Shown here piece after piece: positions 26,289 to 34,697 of a stretch of 64,000 nt of DNA. Source of the stretch: Streptomyces sp. 11x1 (GTDB lineage: Bacteria; Actinomycetota; Actinomycetes; Streptomycetales; Streptomycetaceae); assembly GCF_032598905.1 (NCBI RefSeq), contig NZ_CP122458.1:10317001-10381000 (forward strand), in the 5' to 3' direction. Both the position numbers and the translations under genes were made by a program. A model generated the notes under the pieces. It did not search any database. It was not told where the DNA came from and worked only from the letters and a program-made list of their open reading frames with translations. Every line of letters starts with the position of its first letter. The stretch's first letter is position 1.

Positions 26289-26789
26289 TCACAGGCGGGA
26301 GTACTCCAGACGCACGGTCGTGGCGAGACGGGCCAGGGCCTCCTCGGCGCCCTCGCGGTCCGTCTTGTCGAGGAGCGCCAGGGCGTCCGCCGCGGCCAGG
26401 CGCACCCGCTGGGGCACCTCGTCGAGGGCGGCCATGCGGTAGGCGATGGTGCGGCGGGCCTCGCGCTCCTCGGCGCTGACGCCGCCCGGCCCAGTGCGGG
26501 GGAAGACGGCGGCCTCGTAGGCGGTCACGTGGATGAGCACACCGTGCGCGATGCCCTCGGCGTAACCCCGCTGTCCGGCCTGCCGCTGGGCCATGGCGAA
26601 GTGCGCCATGGCCCGCCGCCGCACGATCAGCGAGCCCACCATGCCGACCAGACCGGCGCACACCGCCGCCCCCAGGGCGACGGGACCGCCGCCGATCAGC
26701 GCGCCGATGAGGGCGCCTCCCGCCATCAGCAGACAGGTCAGCCCGGTGGTCAGCATCAGCAGGGCGCGCGCGGGAGTGAAGGAGGCCAT
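26289..26789 (-). CDS. Conserved membrane protein of unknown function
   Basis: 166 residues. Two adjacent hydrophobic segments (LLMLTTGLTCLLMAGGALIG and ALGAAVCAGLVGMVGSLIV) are followed by a basic, helical cytoplasmic domain with an Ala/Arg/Glu-rich C-terminal helix pair. No motif recognised. ATG 26789 has GGAGG-free upstream sequence in the correct sense, so the start is less sure. Confidence 0.6.
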   Translation of the reverse strand: MASFTPARALLMLTTGLTCLLMAGGALIGALIGGGPVALGAAVCAGLVGMVGSLIVRRRAMAHFAMAQRQAGQRGYAEGIAHGVLIHVTAYEAAVFPRTGPGGVSAEEREARRTIAYRMAALDEVPQRVRLAAADALALLDKTDREGAEEALARLATTVRLEYSRL

Positions 26790-27193
26790 GACGTGCAGTG
26801 TCTCAGCCTCGCCCGACTGCCGGAGCGGTGGGCCGGAGGGGGAGGGACGACGCGGCGCGTGCCGGACGGCCGGGCGGCGCCCGTTTCGGCAGGCCGCCCG
26901 CCCGCGAGGGACGGGCGGATCGAGCCGGGACGCGCACGCGGCGAGCACCGTTTCGAGTGACCCGCCCGCGGCCTGCCAACGGACATCGGGGACGGAGGGC
27001 CGACACTGCCGGCTGCCGTACTCGTCCTGCGGGGAAGCCCCCGTCGTGCCGTGCCCGAGCGGTTCCGGCCGGGAGCAACTACCCACCCCGGTACGAAGAT
27101 CAGGTGACTGCATAGGGTGGGGCCCGTGAGAAGCAGCGACACCGGTGCGGCAGTCGCGTGTCCGAACGCGACCGAGGGGGAGACCACCGTCCG

Positions 27194-28261
27194 ATGAACC
27201 AGATCCTGTACGCCGGGGCCATCGGCCTGTTCCTGACGTTGATCGGCACACCGCTGCTGATCAAGCTGCTGGCCCGCAAGGGATACGGCCAGTTCATCCG
27301 CGACGACGGGCCGCGCGGCCACGCGGGCAAGCGCGGTACGCCCACCATGGGTGGCATCGCCTTCATCCTGGCCACCCTCGTCGCCTACCTCGCGACCAAG
27401 GTCATCACCGGTGAGAGCCCGACCTACCCCGGATTCCTGGTGCTGTTCCTCATGGCGGGCATGGGAGTGGTCGGGTTCCTGGACGACTACATCAAGATCG
27501 TCAAGCGGCGGTCGCTGGGACTGCGGGCCGGGGCCAAGATGGCCGGCCAGCTGATCGTCGGCATCGTGTTCGCCCTGCTCGCCATCCGGTTCGCGGACGA
27601 CCGGGGCCAGACACCGGCCTCCCTGAAGCTGTCGTTCGTCACCGACTTCGGCTGGACCATCGGTCCCGTGCTGTTTGTCGTCTGGGCCCTGTTCATGATC
27701 CTGGCCATGTCGAACGGGGTGAACCTCACCGACGGTCTGGACGGCCTCGCCACCGGCGCGTCGGTCATGGTCTTCGGCGGCTACACCTTCATCGGTCTGT
27801 GGCAGTTCCAGAACTCGTGCGCCAACGCCCTCGAACTCACCGACCCCGCCTCCTGCATAGAGGTGCGCGACCCGCTCGACCTCGCCGTCGTCGCGGCCGC
27901 GCTGATGGGTGCCTGCTTCGGGTTCCTCTGGTGGAACACCTCGCCGGCCAAGATCTTCATGGGCGACACCGGTTCGCTGGCGCTCGGCGGGGCGCTCGCG
28001 GGCCTCGCCATCTGCTCCCGCACCGAACTGCTTCTGGCCGTCCTCGGCGGGCTGTTCGTCCTGATCACCATGTCGGTGGTCATCCAGGTCGGCTCGTTCA
28101 AACTGACCGGCAAACGTGTCTTCCGAATGGCACCGCTCCAGCACCACTTCGAACTCAAGGGCTGGTCCGAGGTCCTGGTCGTGGTCCGCTTCTGGACCAT
28201 CCAGGGCATCTGCGTGATCGCCGGCCTCGGCCTGTTCTACGCGGGGTGGGCCGCGAGCTGA
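27194..28261 (+). CDS. mraY: MraY-type phospho-MurNAc-pentapeptide transferase, stand-alone copy
   Basis: 355 residues, ten membrane segments. Active-site motifs are intact: GFLDDYIKI (two Asp), SNGVNLTDGLDGLA, FMGDTGSLALG, and PLQHHFELKGW. MraY moves phospho-MurNAc-pentapeptide from UMP to undecaprenyl phosphate, making lipid I. The normal gene is inside the division/cell-wall cluster; here the neighbours are a membrane protein, a GNAT and no mur or fts gene, so this is probably a second copy. An extra MraY could give resistance to MraY-targeting nucleoside antibiotics (inference). GTG 27158 is an alternative start. Confidence 0.88.
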   Translation: MNQILYAGAIGLFLTLIGTPLLIKLLARKGYGQFIRDDGPRGHAGKRGTPTMGGIAFILATLVAYLATKVITGESPTYPGFLVLFLMAGMGVVGFLDDYIKIVKRRSLGLRAGAKMAGQLIVGIVFALLAIRFADDRGQTPASLKLSFVTDFGWTIGPVLFVVWALFMILAMSNGVNLTDGLDGLATGASVMVFGGYTFIGLWQFQNSCANALELTDPASCIEVRDPLDLAVVAAALMGACFGFLWWNTSPAKIFMGDTGSLALGGALAGLAICSRTELLLAVLGGLFVLITMSVVIQVGSFKLTGKRVFRMAPLQHHFELKGWSEVLVVVRFWTIQGICVIAGLGLFYAGWAAS

Positions 28262-28273
28262 CCGCCGGCGCGC

Positions 28274-28311
28274 GACGCCCGACACACGGTCCTCAGGCGG
28301 CGTCGGGCGTC
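28274..28311. terminator. Hairpin after mraY, shared with convergent GNAT
   Basis: Perfect 10-bp stem gacgcccgac / gtcgggcgtc around an 18-base loop; the right arm lies within the 3' end of the convergent acetyltransferase gene. Confidence 0.55.
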
Positions 28312-28829
28312 AGCCGGAACACCACGCCGCGGCGCAGCGGTCCCTCCGGCATCGAGGGGTCGTCGAAGTCGTCGCTCGGGTTCCGGGTCATGCCGAGGCG
28401 GCGCATCACGGCCTGGGAGCGGAGGTTGGTGGCGGTGGTCACCGCGAGGATCTCCGGGAGCCGGAGCTGCTCGAAGCCGAAGTCCAGGACCGCCCGCGCG
28501 GCCTCGGTGGCGTAGCCGTGGCCCCACGCCGCACGCGCGAGTCGCCAGCCGGCCTCCACCCCGGAGAACGGCATGTCCTCGTCCACCGGATCCAGCCCGG
28601 TGAAACCGATGAACCGCCCCGTGGACCGTACCTCCAGGGCCCACCACCCCCAGCCCCGCCGGTCGAGGTCGTCCTGGAAGCGGGCGGCGGACGCTTCGCT
28701 CTGCTCCTTCGTGAGGACGCCCGGAAAGTACGCGCGCACTTCCGGGTCGGCGTTCATGGCCGTCCAGGGGACCAGGTCGGACTCCCGCCAGTCGCGCAGG
28801 AGGAGGCGTTCGGTTCGCAGGTCGGGCAT
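28293..28829 (-). CDS. GNAT acetyltransferase, RimJ/RimL-like
   Basis: 178 residues. LRTERLLLRDWRESDLVPW is the typical N-terminus, GWRLARAAWGHGYATEAAR is the acetyl-CoA motif A, and TNLRSQAVMRRLGM is motif B of the Acetyltransf_3 group that acetylates protein N-termini, amino acids or antibiotics. Substrate not predictable. Confidence 0.82.
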   Translation of the reverse strand: MPDLRTERLLLRDWRESDLVPWTAMNADPEVRAYFPGVLTKEQSEASAARFQDDLDRRGWGWWALEVRSTGRFIGFTGLDPVDEDMPFSGVEAGWRLARAAWGHGYATEAARAVLDFGFEQLRLPEILAVTTATNLRSQAVMRRLGMTRNPSDDFDDPSMPEGPLRRGVVFRLTPDAA

Positions 28830-28934
28830 CGGGCGACAGTAGCGCGATCACGGGGCGGGGCGGTCGCAATTCCGGGCCATGATCGCCGTCTGCCTCCGGT
28901 GGGCACCGCGCGGTCCTCGTGGACACACGGTTGT

Positions 28935-29504
28935 TCACAGCCCTCCGCTTGCCCCCAGGTCGACGCGTACCGCCCGTAGATGGTCGGTCAGGGGGCCGAG
29001 GCCCACGTCCTGGCGGCGTTCGTCGACGGACTCGGGGTGGCGGATGGGGTACGGGAACAGGGTGCCGGGGTCGATGCGGGTGCCGTAGAACTGGGGCTGG
29101 TTCAGGGCGACGGCGCAGTGGTCGGCGATGTACGCGTGGTGCACCGCGGGACAGCGGCCGTCCGCGACCGCCTCGGCGATCAGGTCGCGGCACGTGAGCT
29201 GGAAGCCGAGGTCGGGGTAGTGCAGCAGGAGCATGAGGGCCGCCGTCGATGCGGGTTCGCCGACCGACTCGGCTGTGGGCCACCCGTGACGGGCGACGAT
29301 CGAGCGCAGGGCCTCGCCGTTGTCGGTGTGGCACGCGGCGATGCGGTCCCGGGCCCGAGCGGCGGGCGCGGACCGGGCCTCCCGGGCCAGCTGCCGCTCG
29401 TCCTCGGCCCGGCGGATCAGCTCGGCGGCGAGCACCCGCTCGCGGGGCGGACCGGTGCCGGGCGCGGGTCGCGACGTGGGTTCCATGGCCGGGGCGCCCT
29501 TCAC
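28935..29504 (-). CDS. DUF6624-family protein
   Basis: 189 residues from GTG 29504. This start forms a GTGA overlap with the stop of the HATPase gene and has GGGAG six bases upstream, so it is preferred to ATG 29486. The body contains LIRRAEDERQLAR, VARHGWPTAESVG and AYIADHCAVALNQPQFYGT, which match my memory of DUF6624. No catalytic motif is evident. Translational coupling to an anti-sigma-like ATPase hints at a linked regulatory role. Confidence 0.7.
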   Translation of the reverse strand: MKGAPAMEPTSRPAPGTGPPRERVLAAELIRRAEDERQLAREARSAPAARARDRIAACHTDNGEALRSIVARHGWPTAESVGEPASTAALMLLLHYPDLGFQLTCRDLIAEAVADGRCPAVHHAYIADHCAVALNQPQFYGTRIDPGTLFPYPIRHPESVDERRQDVGLGPLTDHLRAVRVDLGASGGL

Positions 29505-29887
29505 GCCGGCTCCCGCACCGCGAGCGAGAACCACACCCTCTTGCCCGCGTCCCCCGGCTCCGGCGGCTCGGTGCCCCAGTCGTCGGCCAGCGCGGACACG
29601 ATGGACAGCCCCCGCCCGGCCTCGGCGGACGCGGGTGCCGTGCGAGGCCGGGGCGGCACGGGCGAGGGGTCGGCGAGGGTGACGCGCAGTTCGCGCCCGG
29701 AGCACTCGAGGACCACGGCGATGGTGTCGCCGGGATCGGCGCTCCCGTGCCGGACCGCGTTGGCGAAGAGTTCTCCGGTGGCGAGGACCGCGTCGTCGAG
29801 AATCGCGGACAGCTCCCAGCGGGCCAGATGCGCCGCCACCGTGCGCCGTACTCCAGCGGCACGCGAGGGGTGCGCGGGTACCGCCAT
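29501..29887 (-). CDS. HATPase_c anti-sigma/RsbW-like ATP-binding protein
   Basis: 128 residues. N box VLATGELFANAVRHG, G1 box LADPSPVPPRP and G2 box EAGRGLSIVSALADDWG identify the single-domain Streptomyces HATPase_c_2 kinase family, of which RsbW-type members bind and phosphorylate STAS antagonists and hold sigma factors. The start could be upstream of ATG 29887 at a TTG. First gene of a two-gene unit with DUF6624. Confidence 0.8.
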   Translation of the reverse strand: MAVPAHPSRAAGVRRTVAAHLARWELSAILDDAVLATGELFANAVRHGSADPGDTIAVVLECSGRELRVTLADPSPVPPRPRTAPASAEAGRGLSIVSALADDWGTEPPEPGDAGKRVWFSLAVREPA

Positions 29888-30310
29888 CCTGACGAGGCGG
29901 GACCTCTCCAGGGAGATCAAGGCAGCCTCACCGCGCCCGGGGGGCGCCCCACCCCGCCGGACGGGGCGTCGTGGACGCTCCACCCGGGGTCGTGCGCTGC
30001 CGCGGCAGGGATCCGTCGGCGGGACGTGCCGACACTGACCGCCGTCATCGAGTTCCTCCACATCCTCGAAGGTGATTTCCCGGGAGTGTTGTTTCTGAGA
30101 TTGCTGTTTCCGAGAGTGCTCTTTCCGGGGTGCTGTTTCTGGGGGTGCTGTTGTCGAAGACAACAGCACCGGGCACACAAAACGCCAGGTGGTGGAGGGG
30201 TTGTGCAGTTGCGGGCGGGTAGTGGCGCCGCTGGACAGGTTCCCCACCATGGTGAACGTCGACGAGGGCCCGCCCCTGCGGGAGCGGTGTGTCCCCGCCG
30301 GACGGCAGGA
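29888..30310. other. Intergenic region with repeat array
   Basis: 423 bases between the HATPase gene and the SDR remnant. It holds the repeat/palindrome array described separately (30082-30170) and a short unsupported frame at 30252. T-rich on the plus strand between 30087 and 30155, unlike its surroundings. Confidence 0.5.
30082..30170. repeat. Five 15-bp tandem repeats ending in a 27-bp palindrome
   Basis: Units of consensus GRGRGTGCTGTTTCC at 30082-30096, 30097-30111, 30112-30126, 30127-30140 (14 bp) and 30141-30155. The last unit is the left arm of a perfect palindrome: ggtgctgttgtc (30144-30155), gaa, gacaacagcacc (30159-30170). The array looks like a cluster of protein half-sites with one full dyad; it could also form a strong RNA hairpin. 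Confidence 0.75.
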
Positions 30311-31027
30311 CTGACTGCGCTGGGTGACTCCCTGGCCGGGGAGGAGCGGGACCGGCTGTTCACCGAGGCGCTCGATGTCACCGAGCCCGGACGGTTGGAG
30401 GACTTCGTCACGACGGCGGCGACGGGTTTCGGCGTCCTCGAGGGCACCGCGAAGCGGCACGACGGGGGCGGCTCCGACGGCATGGACGGTGCCGACGGCA
30501 TCGACGGCCTCGTGGCCTGTGTCGGCGGTTCCCGGGGCGGCACGTTCGAGCAGGCGAGCGGCGCCGACTGGGCGGCCACCTGGGAACTGAACGTCGGACA
30601 CACCGCACGTGTCGTCCGCGCCGCGCTGCCGCACCCGCGTGCCGCCGGCGGCGGCTCGGTCGTGCTGATCGGCTCCGTCTCGGGCTGGAAGCCCGGACCG
30701 CCCGCCCAGTACGGGGCGGCGAAGAGCGCCCTGGTCCACCTGGCGGCCTCCCTGGCCCGGGAGTTGGGCCCGGATCGCATCCGCGTCAACGTCGTGTCGC
30801 CCGGTTCCATGCTGATCCCGGGCCGCCGCTGGGACCGGATGCGCCGGGAGGAGCCACAGGCGTACGAGGCGTTCGTCGGGAGGGAGCTGCCGACCGGTGC
30901 GCCCGTCACCCCGCACGAGGTGGCCCGCACGGTGGTGTTCCAGCTCTCCGACTGGGCGACGGATGTCTCCGGCGCCCACCTGCCGGTGGACCGGGCCCAG
31001 AACGAGCCCTCGCAGGACGGCTACTGA
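30311..31027 (+). pseudogene. SDR-family oxidoreductase without its N-terminus
   Basis: The frame contains the SDR middle and end: GLVACVGGSRGGTFE, ELNVGHTARVVRAALPH, VLIGSVSGWKPGPPAQYGAA (catalytic Ser, Tyr) then K, and RIRVNVVSPGSM. The Rossmann T-G-x3-G-x-G cofactor motif expected in the first 15 residues is missing, and no start codon precedes the homology in a sensible place; upstream sequence is the repeat array. A low-complexity insert (HDGGGSDGMDGADGIDG) interrupts the strand before LVACVGG. Probably a non-functional relic. Confidence 0.7.
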
Positions 31028-31052
31028 GGCGGGCGTCCGTGACGCGCCCATC

Positions 31053-32465
31053 TCAGGCGGCCGCCCCCAGCACCACCCGCGACCGGCGTTCGAAGTCCTG
31101 GACGAGCGGCTCGTCGCGGCGGGACGCCAGGCGGCCCCGGAAGTCGCGGAGGGCCTGGATGGAGCGCTCGCTGTGCACGCCGGCGAGCGCCTCGAGCGCG
31201 TCCGTGGCTGTGGCGACGGCCTCGTCGAGACGGTTCTGCTGGAGATGGGCCGTGGCGAGCACGGAACGGCTGATGGCCTGGCGTCGGCGACGGTCGGCGT
31301 GGGCGCGCACCGACGCGCTCGCCGTGTGCTCGGCCTGCGCGGCCAGGCCCAGGTCGCGGAAGCAGAGCGCGGACTCGGCCTGGAGATAGTGGTGGTCGAG
31401 GAAGCGCACCCAGGGCGACTCCTCGGAGGCACCCCGGCTCGCGTCGAGCTGCTTCTCTGCGGCCCGCAGCGCCTCGGCGGTCTCCCGGGGCCGGCCCAGT
31501 GCCGCGTGGCCGCGCGCGGACATGGCATGCAGCCGCATCAGGCCCAGGGGACTGCCGGAGTCCTTGGCGGTGGCGACCCCGGCCCGGGCCAGGGCCACCC
31601 CCTCGTCGGGGCGGCCCAGACTGGTCGCCAGATGGGACAGCCCCGCCAGGATCTGCCCGCCCAGCACATGGTCGCGGCCCTCCGCGCAGAGCCTGAGCCC
31701 CTGGGTCATGTACCGCTGGGCCAGGCCGTACTCCCCGGCGTCGTACGAGCTCCAGCCCGCCATGGCGGCCAGCCGGGCGGCGGCAGCGAACAGCTCACGG
31801 CGGTGGTGCGGGGTCACACCGCGCTGCTGGAGCAGGGGGATCACCTCGGTGGTGAGGTACTGCACGATGCTCGTGCGGATCCCGCCGCCCCCGTATTGGT
31901 TGTCCATCTCGTCGAACATGCGGAGCATCGCGTGCACCTGCTCCACCGGCCCGCCACCCGACATCGGCGCGAGCCGGGGCGCGTCACGGCTCTCCACCAG
32001 CCAGAGCAGCCAGGCTCGCTGAGGGTTCGTCAGGGCGCCCGGCACGAACGGCACCGCACCGAGCAGACTGCGCCGCGCGATGTCGGTGGAGCCCAGCTCG
32101 GCCAGGGTGTGCAGGGTCTCCGCCACGTTCTCGACGTACATCAGTGCCCGTCCCGTCACCGGTCGCCCGCGGTCGAGCGGAAAACCGAGGTCGGCCGGAG
32201 TGAGCGCGCGGCCCAGCCGTTCGCCGAGGACTGCGGCGATCAACTCCGGTGCATTTCCACGTGGTTGCTGGCCCTGGAGCCAGCGGGTGACGGAGGCCTT
32301 GTCGTAGTTGGTCTCCGCGCCCTGACAGCGGCCCAGTTCGTTGACCCGGAGGGCGAGGGACGCGTACGAGCAGCCCGCCTCCTTCAGGGCTGTCGCCAGC
32401 GGCTTGTTGGGCCCTCCGGTCCCCTTGACCGGGCTCCTTGGTAATCCGTTCGTCACGGCGGCCAT
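31053..32465 (-). CDS. TPR-type transcriptional regulator, NsdA-like
   Basis: 470 residues. The N-terminal 90 residues contain a helix-turn-helix-like region (SYASLALRVNELG, then DKASVTRWLQGQQPRG), followed by several degenerate TPR-type helical pairs (for example RELFAAAARLAAMAGWSSYD and ILAGLSHLATSLGRPDEG). This matches the regulator divergent to XRE/DUF397 pairs in Streptomyces (an NsdA-like neighbour of SCO4441/4442 as I recall). Members modulate development and antibiotic production. GTG 32456 is another possible start. Confidence 0.75.
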   Translation of the reverse strand: MAAVTNGLPRSPVKGTGGPNKPLATALKEAGCSYASLALRVNELGRCQGAETNYDKASVTRWLQGQQPRGNAPELIAAVLGERLGRALTPADLGFPLDRGRPVTGRALMYVENVAETLHTLAELGSTDIARRSLLGAVPFVPGALTNPQRAWLLWLVESRDAPRLAPMSGGGPVEQVHAMLRMFDEMDNQYGGGGIRTSIVQYLTTEVIPLLQQRGVTPHHRRELFAAAARLAAMAGWSSYDAGEYGLAQRYMTQGLRLCAEGRDHVLGGQILAGLSHLATSLGRPDEGVALARAGVATAKDSGSPLGLMRLHAMSARGHAALGRPRETAEALRAAEKQLDASRGASEESPWVRFLDHHYLQAESALCFRDLGLAAQAEHTASASVRAHADRRRRQAISRSVLATAHLQQNRLDEAVATATDALEALAGVHSERSIQALRDFRGRLASRRDEPLVQDFERRSRVVLGAAA

Positions 32466-32619
32466 CCAGGTGTCGCATCGTGTCGGCGCGCGGCTTGACC
32501 CCTGCCCGCCGTGGCGCCAACTCCGGGGCGGGCCGGAGGAGTTCGAGGGACCTTGCGCAGCGTGTGCGGCAGGTCACCCGATCACTATGGTGGCCGAACG
32601 ACTCAGCCCGCAACCTGCG

Positions 32620-32636
32620 TTCTGATAATTTCAGAA
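32620..32636. promoter_or_regulatory. Inverted repeat in the divergent regulator promoter
   Basis: Perfect ttctga-taatt-tcagaa, AT-rich against its surroundings, in the 249 bases between the TPR regulator and the XRE gene. A likely operator for one of the two. Confidence 0.45.
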
Positions 32637-32714
32637 TGAACCGCGCGGACCTGTCCGTGTCAACGGATCGCGTGGCACACTGCACGCTGTGAATCCCGCC
32701 CCGGGAGGTTGCAC

Positions 32715-33590
32715 GTGAGTGAGACCCGCTCAGGAGGGAGTGCTCCTGCGGCGCCCACGGTCCTGCGCATGGTCCTGGGCAAACGGCTCCGCCAGCTGCG
32801 GGAGCGCGCCGGAGTGTCCTACGACGACGCGGCCCGCGCCATCGAGGTCACCGCCCTGACGGTCCGCCGTATGGAGAAGGCCGAGGTCGGCCTCCGCATC
32901 CCCTACGTGAAGGAGTTGCTGCGCACCTACGGGGTCTCCGGCACGGAGATCGAGGACTTCCTCTCCCTCGCCCGCGAGGCCAACCAGCCCGGCTGGTGGC
33001 ACAAGTACCGCGACGTGCTGCCCGAGTGGTTCAGCGCGTACGTGAGCCTGGAGAGCGAAGCCGCCGTCATCCGCCTCTACGAACCCCAGTACGTCCCCGG
33101 CCTGTTGCAGACCCACGACTACGCGGCCTCCCTCATCCGGGTCGGCTTCCCCAACGCGAGCTCCGAGGAGGTCGAACGGCACGTCGCCCTGCGCCTCAGG
33201 CGCCAGGACCTGCTGGTCAAACCCGAGGCGCCGGCCGTCTGGGCCATCCTCGACGAGACCGTGCTGCGCCGCCCGGTGGGCGGACCACAGGTGATGCGGG
33301 AGCAGATCGACCGGCTCGTCGAGGCCACGGAACGGCCCAAGGTCAGGATCCAGATCATGCGGTTCGCGGCCGGGCCGCACCCCGGGGCGTACGGCCCCTT
33401 CCACTACTTCCGGTTCGGCTTCTCCGAACTCCCCGACATCGTCTACACCGAGGGTCTCGCGGGCGCCCAGTACGTCGACCAGCCCGTGGATGTCGTGACC
33501 TATCTGGAGGTCCTCGACCGGATGTCCGTGCAGGCGGAACCGGTGGCGCGGACCAGGGACATCCTGGCGGCACTACGCAAGGAGTTGTGA
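32715..33590 (+). CDS. XRE regulator of an XRE/DUF397 pair (Scr1-like)
   Basis: 291 residues from GTG 32715, six bases after GGGAGG. HTH at about residues 20-60 (RLRQLRERAGVSYDDAARAI then VTALTVRRMEKAE), followed by the DUF5753 domain (WFSAYVSLESEAAVIRLYEP; YVPGLLQTHDYA; DETVLRRPVGG). It is followed after three bases by a DUF397 gene. Pairs of this kind act like toxin-antitoxin systems and the Scr1 pair of S. coelicolor alters antibiotic production. Confidence 0.88.
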   Translation: MSETRSGGSAPAAPTVLRMVLGKRLRQLRERAGVSYDDAARAIEVTALTVRRMEKAEVGLRIPYVKELLRTYGVSGTEIEDFLSLAREANQPGWWHKYRDVLPEWFSAYVSLESEAAVIRLYEPQYVPGLLQTHDYAASLIRVGFPNASSEEVERHVALRLRRQDLLVKPEAPAVWAILDETVLRRPVGGPQVMREQIDRLVEATERPKVRIQIMRFAAGPHPGAYGPFHYFRFGFSELPDIVYTEGLAGAQYVDQPVDVVTYLEVLDRMSVQAEPVARTRDILAALRKEL

Positions 33591-33593
33591 CAC

Positions 33594-33845
33594 ATGGCAA
33601 GGACACCCGACGGCCCCGTCCACAGCGGTATGCCCGCGCCCGAACTCGGCGCGGAGGGCTGGCGCAAGCCCTGGAGCGGTACGAACGGCGGTTCCTGTGT
33701 GGAGGCCAAGCGGCTGCCCGACGGCCGGGTCGCGTTCCGGCAGTCCACCGATCCGGAGGGGCCGGCCCTCGTCTACTCGCGGGAGGAGATGGTGGCGTTC
33801 CTGGAGGGGGCGAAGGCGGGGGAGGCGGATTTTCTGATCGCCTGA
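33594..33845 (+). CDS. DUF397 protein, partner of the XRE regulator
   Basis: 83 residues. W-R-K-P-W-S with GTNGGSCVEAKRLPDGRV and VAFRQSTDPEGPALVYSREE is the DUF397 pattern (here GSCVE and RDS-like RQST). It begins four bases after the XRE stop, so it is co-translated. In studied pairs the small protein is thought to antagonise or tune the XRE partner. Confidence 0.88.
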   Translation: MARTPDGPVHSGMPAPELGAEGWRKPWSGTNGGSCVEAKRLPDGRVAFRQSTDPEGPALVYSREEMVAFLEGAKAGEADFLIA

Positions 33846-33878
33846 GCCCATGGGTGCGTTGCCGGGTGCGGGTCCGGT

Positions 33879-33963
33879 GGGGCTTCTCGCGCCCGCGCGG
33901 CGGAGCCGCACAGTGATACAGCCCCGCGCCCCTGAAAAGCAGGGGCTGCGCCCCGTGCTTTTC
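33879..33963. repeat. Streptomyces REP-like intergenic repeat
   Basis: ggggcttctcgcgc ... ccccgcgcccctgaaaagc ... caggggctgcgcccc, a sequence type I recall as common between Streptomyces genes. A 7-bp hairpin gcccctg-aaaag-caggggc lies at 33928-33946 and may end the XRE/DUF397 transcript. Confidence 0.6.
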
Positions 33964-34116
33964 GGCCGCCGCCTGCGGATCACTACGCCCGCACAACCGG
34001 ACAACCCGCACGCGCACTCCCGGTGCCTTCCCGCCCCGCCCAGACTGGGGGCACCTCCCGGCCGTGCACGGGTCCGGGAGGGCGACGACCGCCGCGCACC
34101 ACCCGAAGGGAGCGGC

Positions 34117-34653
34117 ATGCGCACGCCGCCTCGTGCCCCGGGCCGCTCCCGAGGGGTGGGGACGACCCCACCGTCCGCCCTGCGCGCGCTGGCCCCGTAC
34201 CGGACCCTGATCGTCGAGGGACACGAAGGGGGCGGCCGGGCTCGTGTGGTCGCCGAGCTGGCGCGCCTCGGGTTCGAAGTCCGGCGGCTGCCGTCCGCCC
34301 TGCACCACCTGGACCCCGCCCTGCCCTGCCGCGAACTCCTCGCAGGCCCCGGACGGCTGGCCGTCGACGGCAACCTGATCGCGGAACTCGTCCACGGCCC
34401 GCTGCGCCGGGGCCGCTCCCGGATCACCTGGATACAGGCCCTGGACCTCGCCGACGCCGTGGCCGAGCGCGACGGGGCCATGCTCCACCTGACCACGCCC
34501 GAGGTCTCGGAGGCGGCCACCGCGTACGCCCGGGTGTTCGGCACCCTCGCCCAGCACGTACCCGTGGTGACCCTCGATGTCGGCGAACCCGGCGGCCCGT
34601 CCGGGCACTCGCCGCTCGCTCGCCCCAACTCTGGCGTGAAGCAGTGCAGTTGA
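34117..34653 (+). CDS. P-loop-kinase-like protein with degenerate Walker A
   Basis: 178 residues, GAAGGGAG upstream of ATG. After a basic N-terminus, YRTLIVEGHEGGGRARVVAE lies where a nucleoside-kinase Walker A (GxxGxGKS/T) would be, but the Lys and Ser/Thr are absent. Later LIAELVHGPLRRGRSRITW and DAVAERDGAMLHLTTP resemble the nucleoside/thymidylate-kinase-like core. So it may bind but not use a nucleotide, or be a product of decay. It lies between the DUF397 and methyltransferase genes; role unknown. Confidence 0.55.
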   Translation: MRTPPRAPGRSRGVGTTPPSALRALAPYRTLIVEGHEGGGRARVVAELARLGFEVRRLPSALHHLDPALPCRELLAGPGRLAVDGNLIAELVHGPLRRGRSRITWIQALDLADAVAERDGAMLHLTTPEVSEAATAYARVFGTLAQHVPVVTLDVGEPGGPSGHSPLARPNSGVKQCS

Positions 34654-34697
34654 CGATAAGTTGGCGACGACCACGCGATGTGAGGCAGGAGAGTCCC

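Noticed and set aside
30252..30317. Short ATG frame after the repeat array that could be a start for the SDR
   Set aside because: It ends at a stop in a different frame and does not supply a Rossmann motif.
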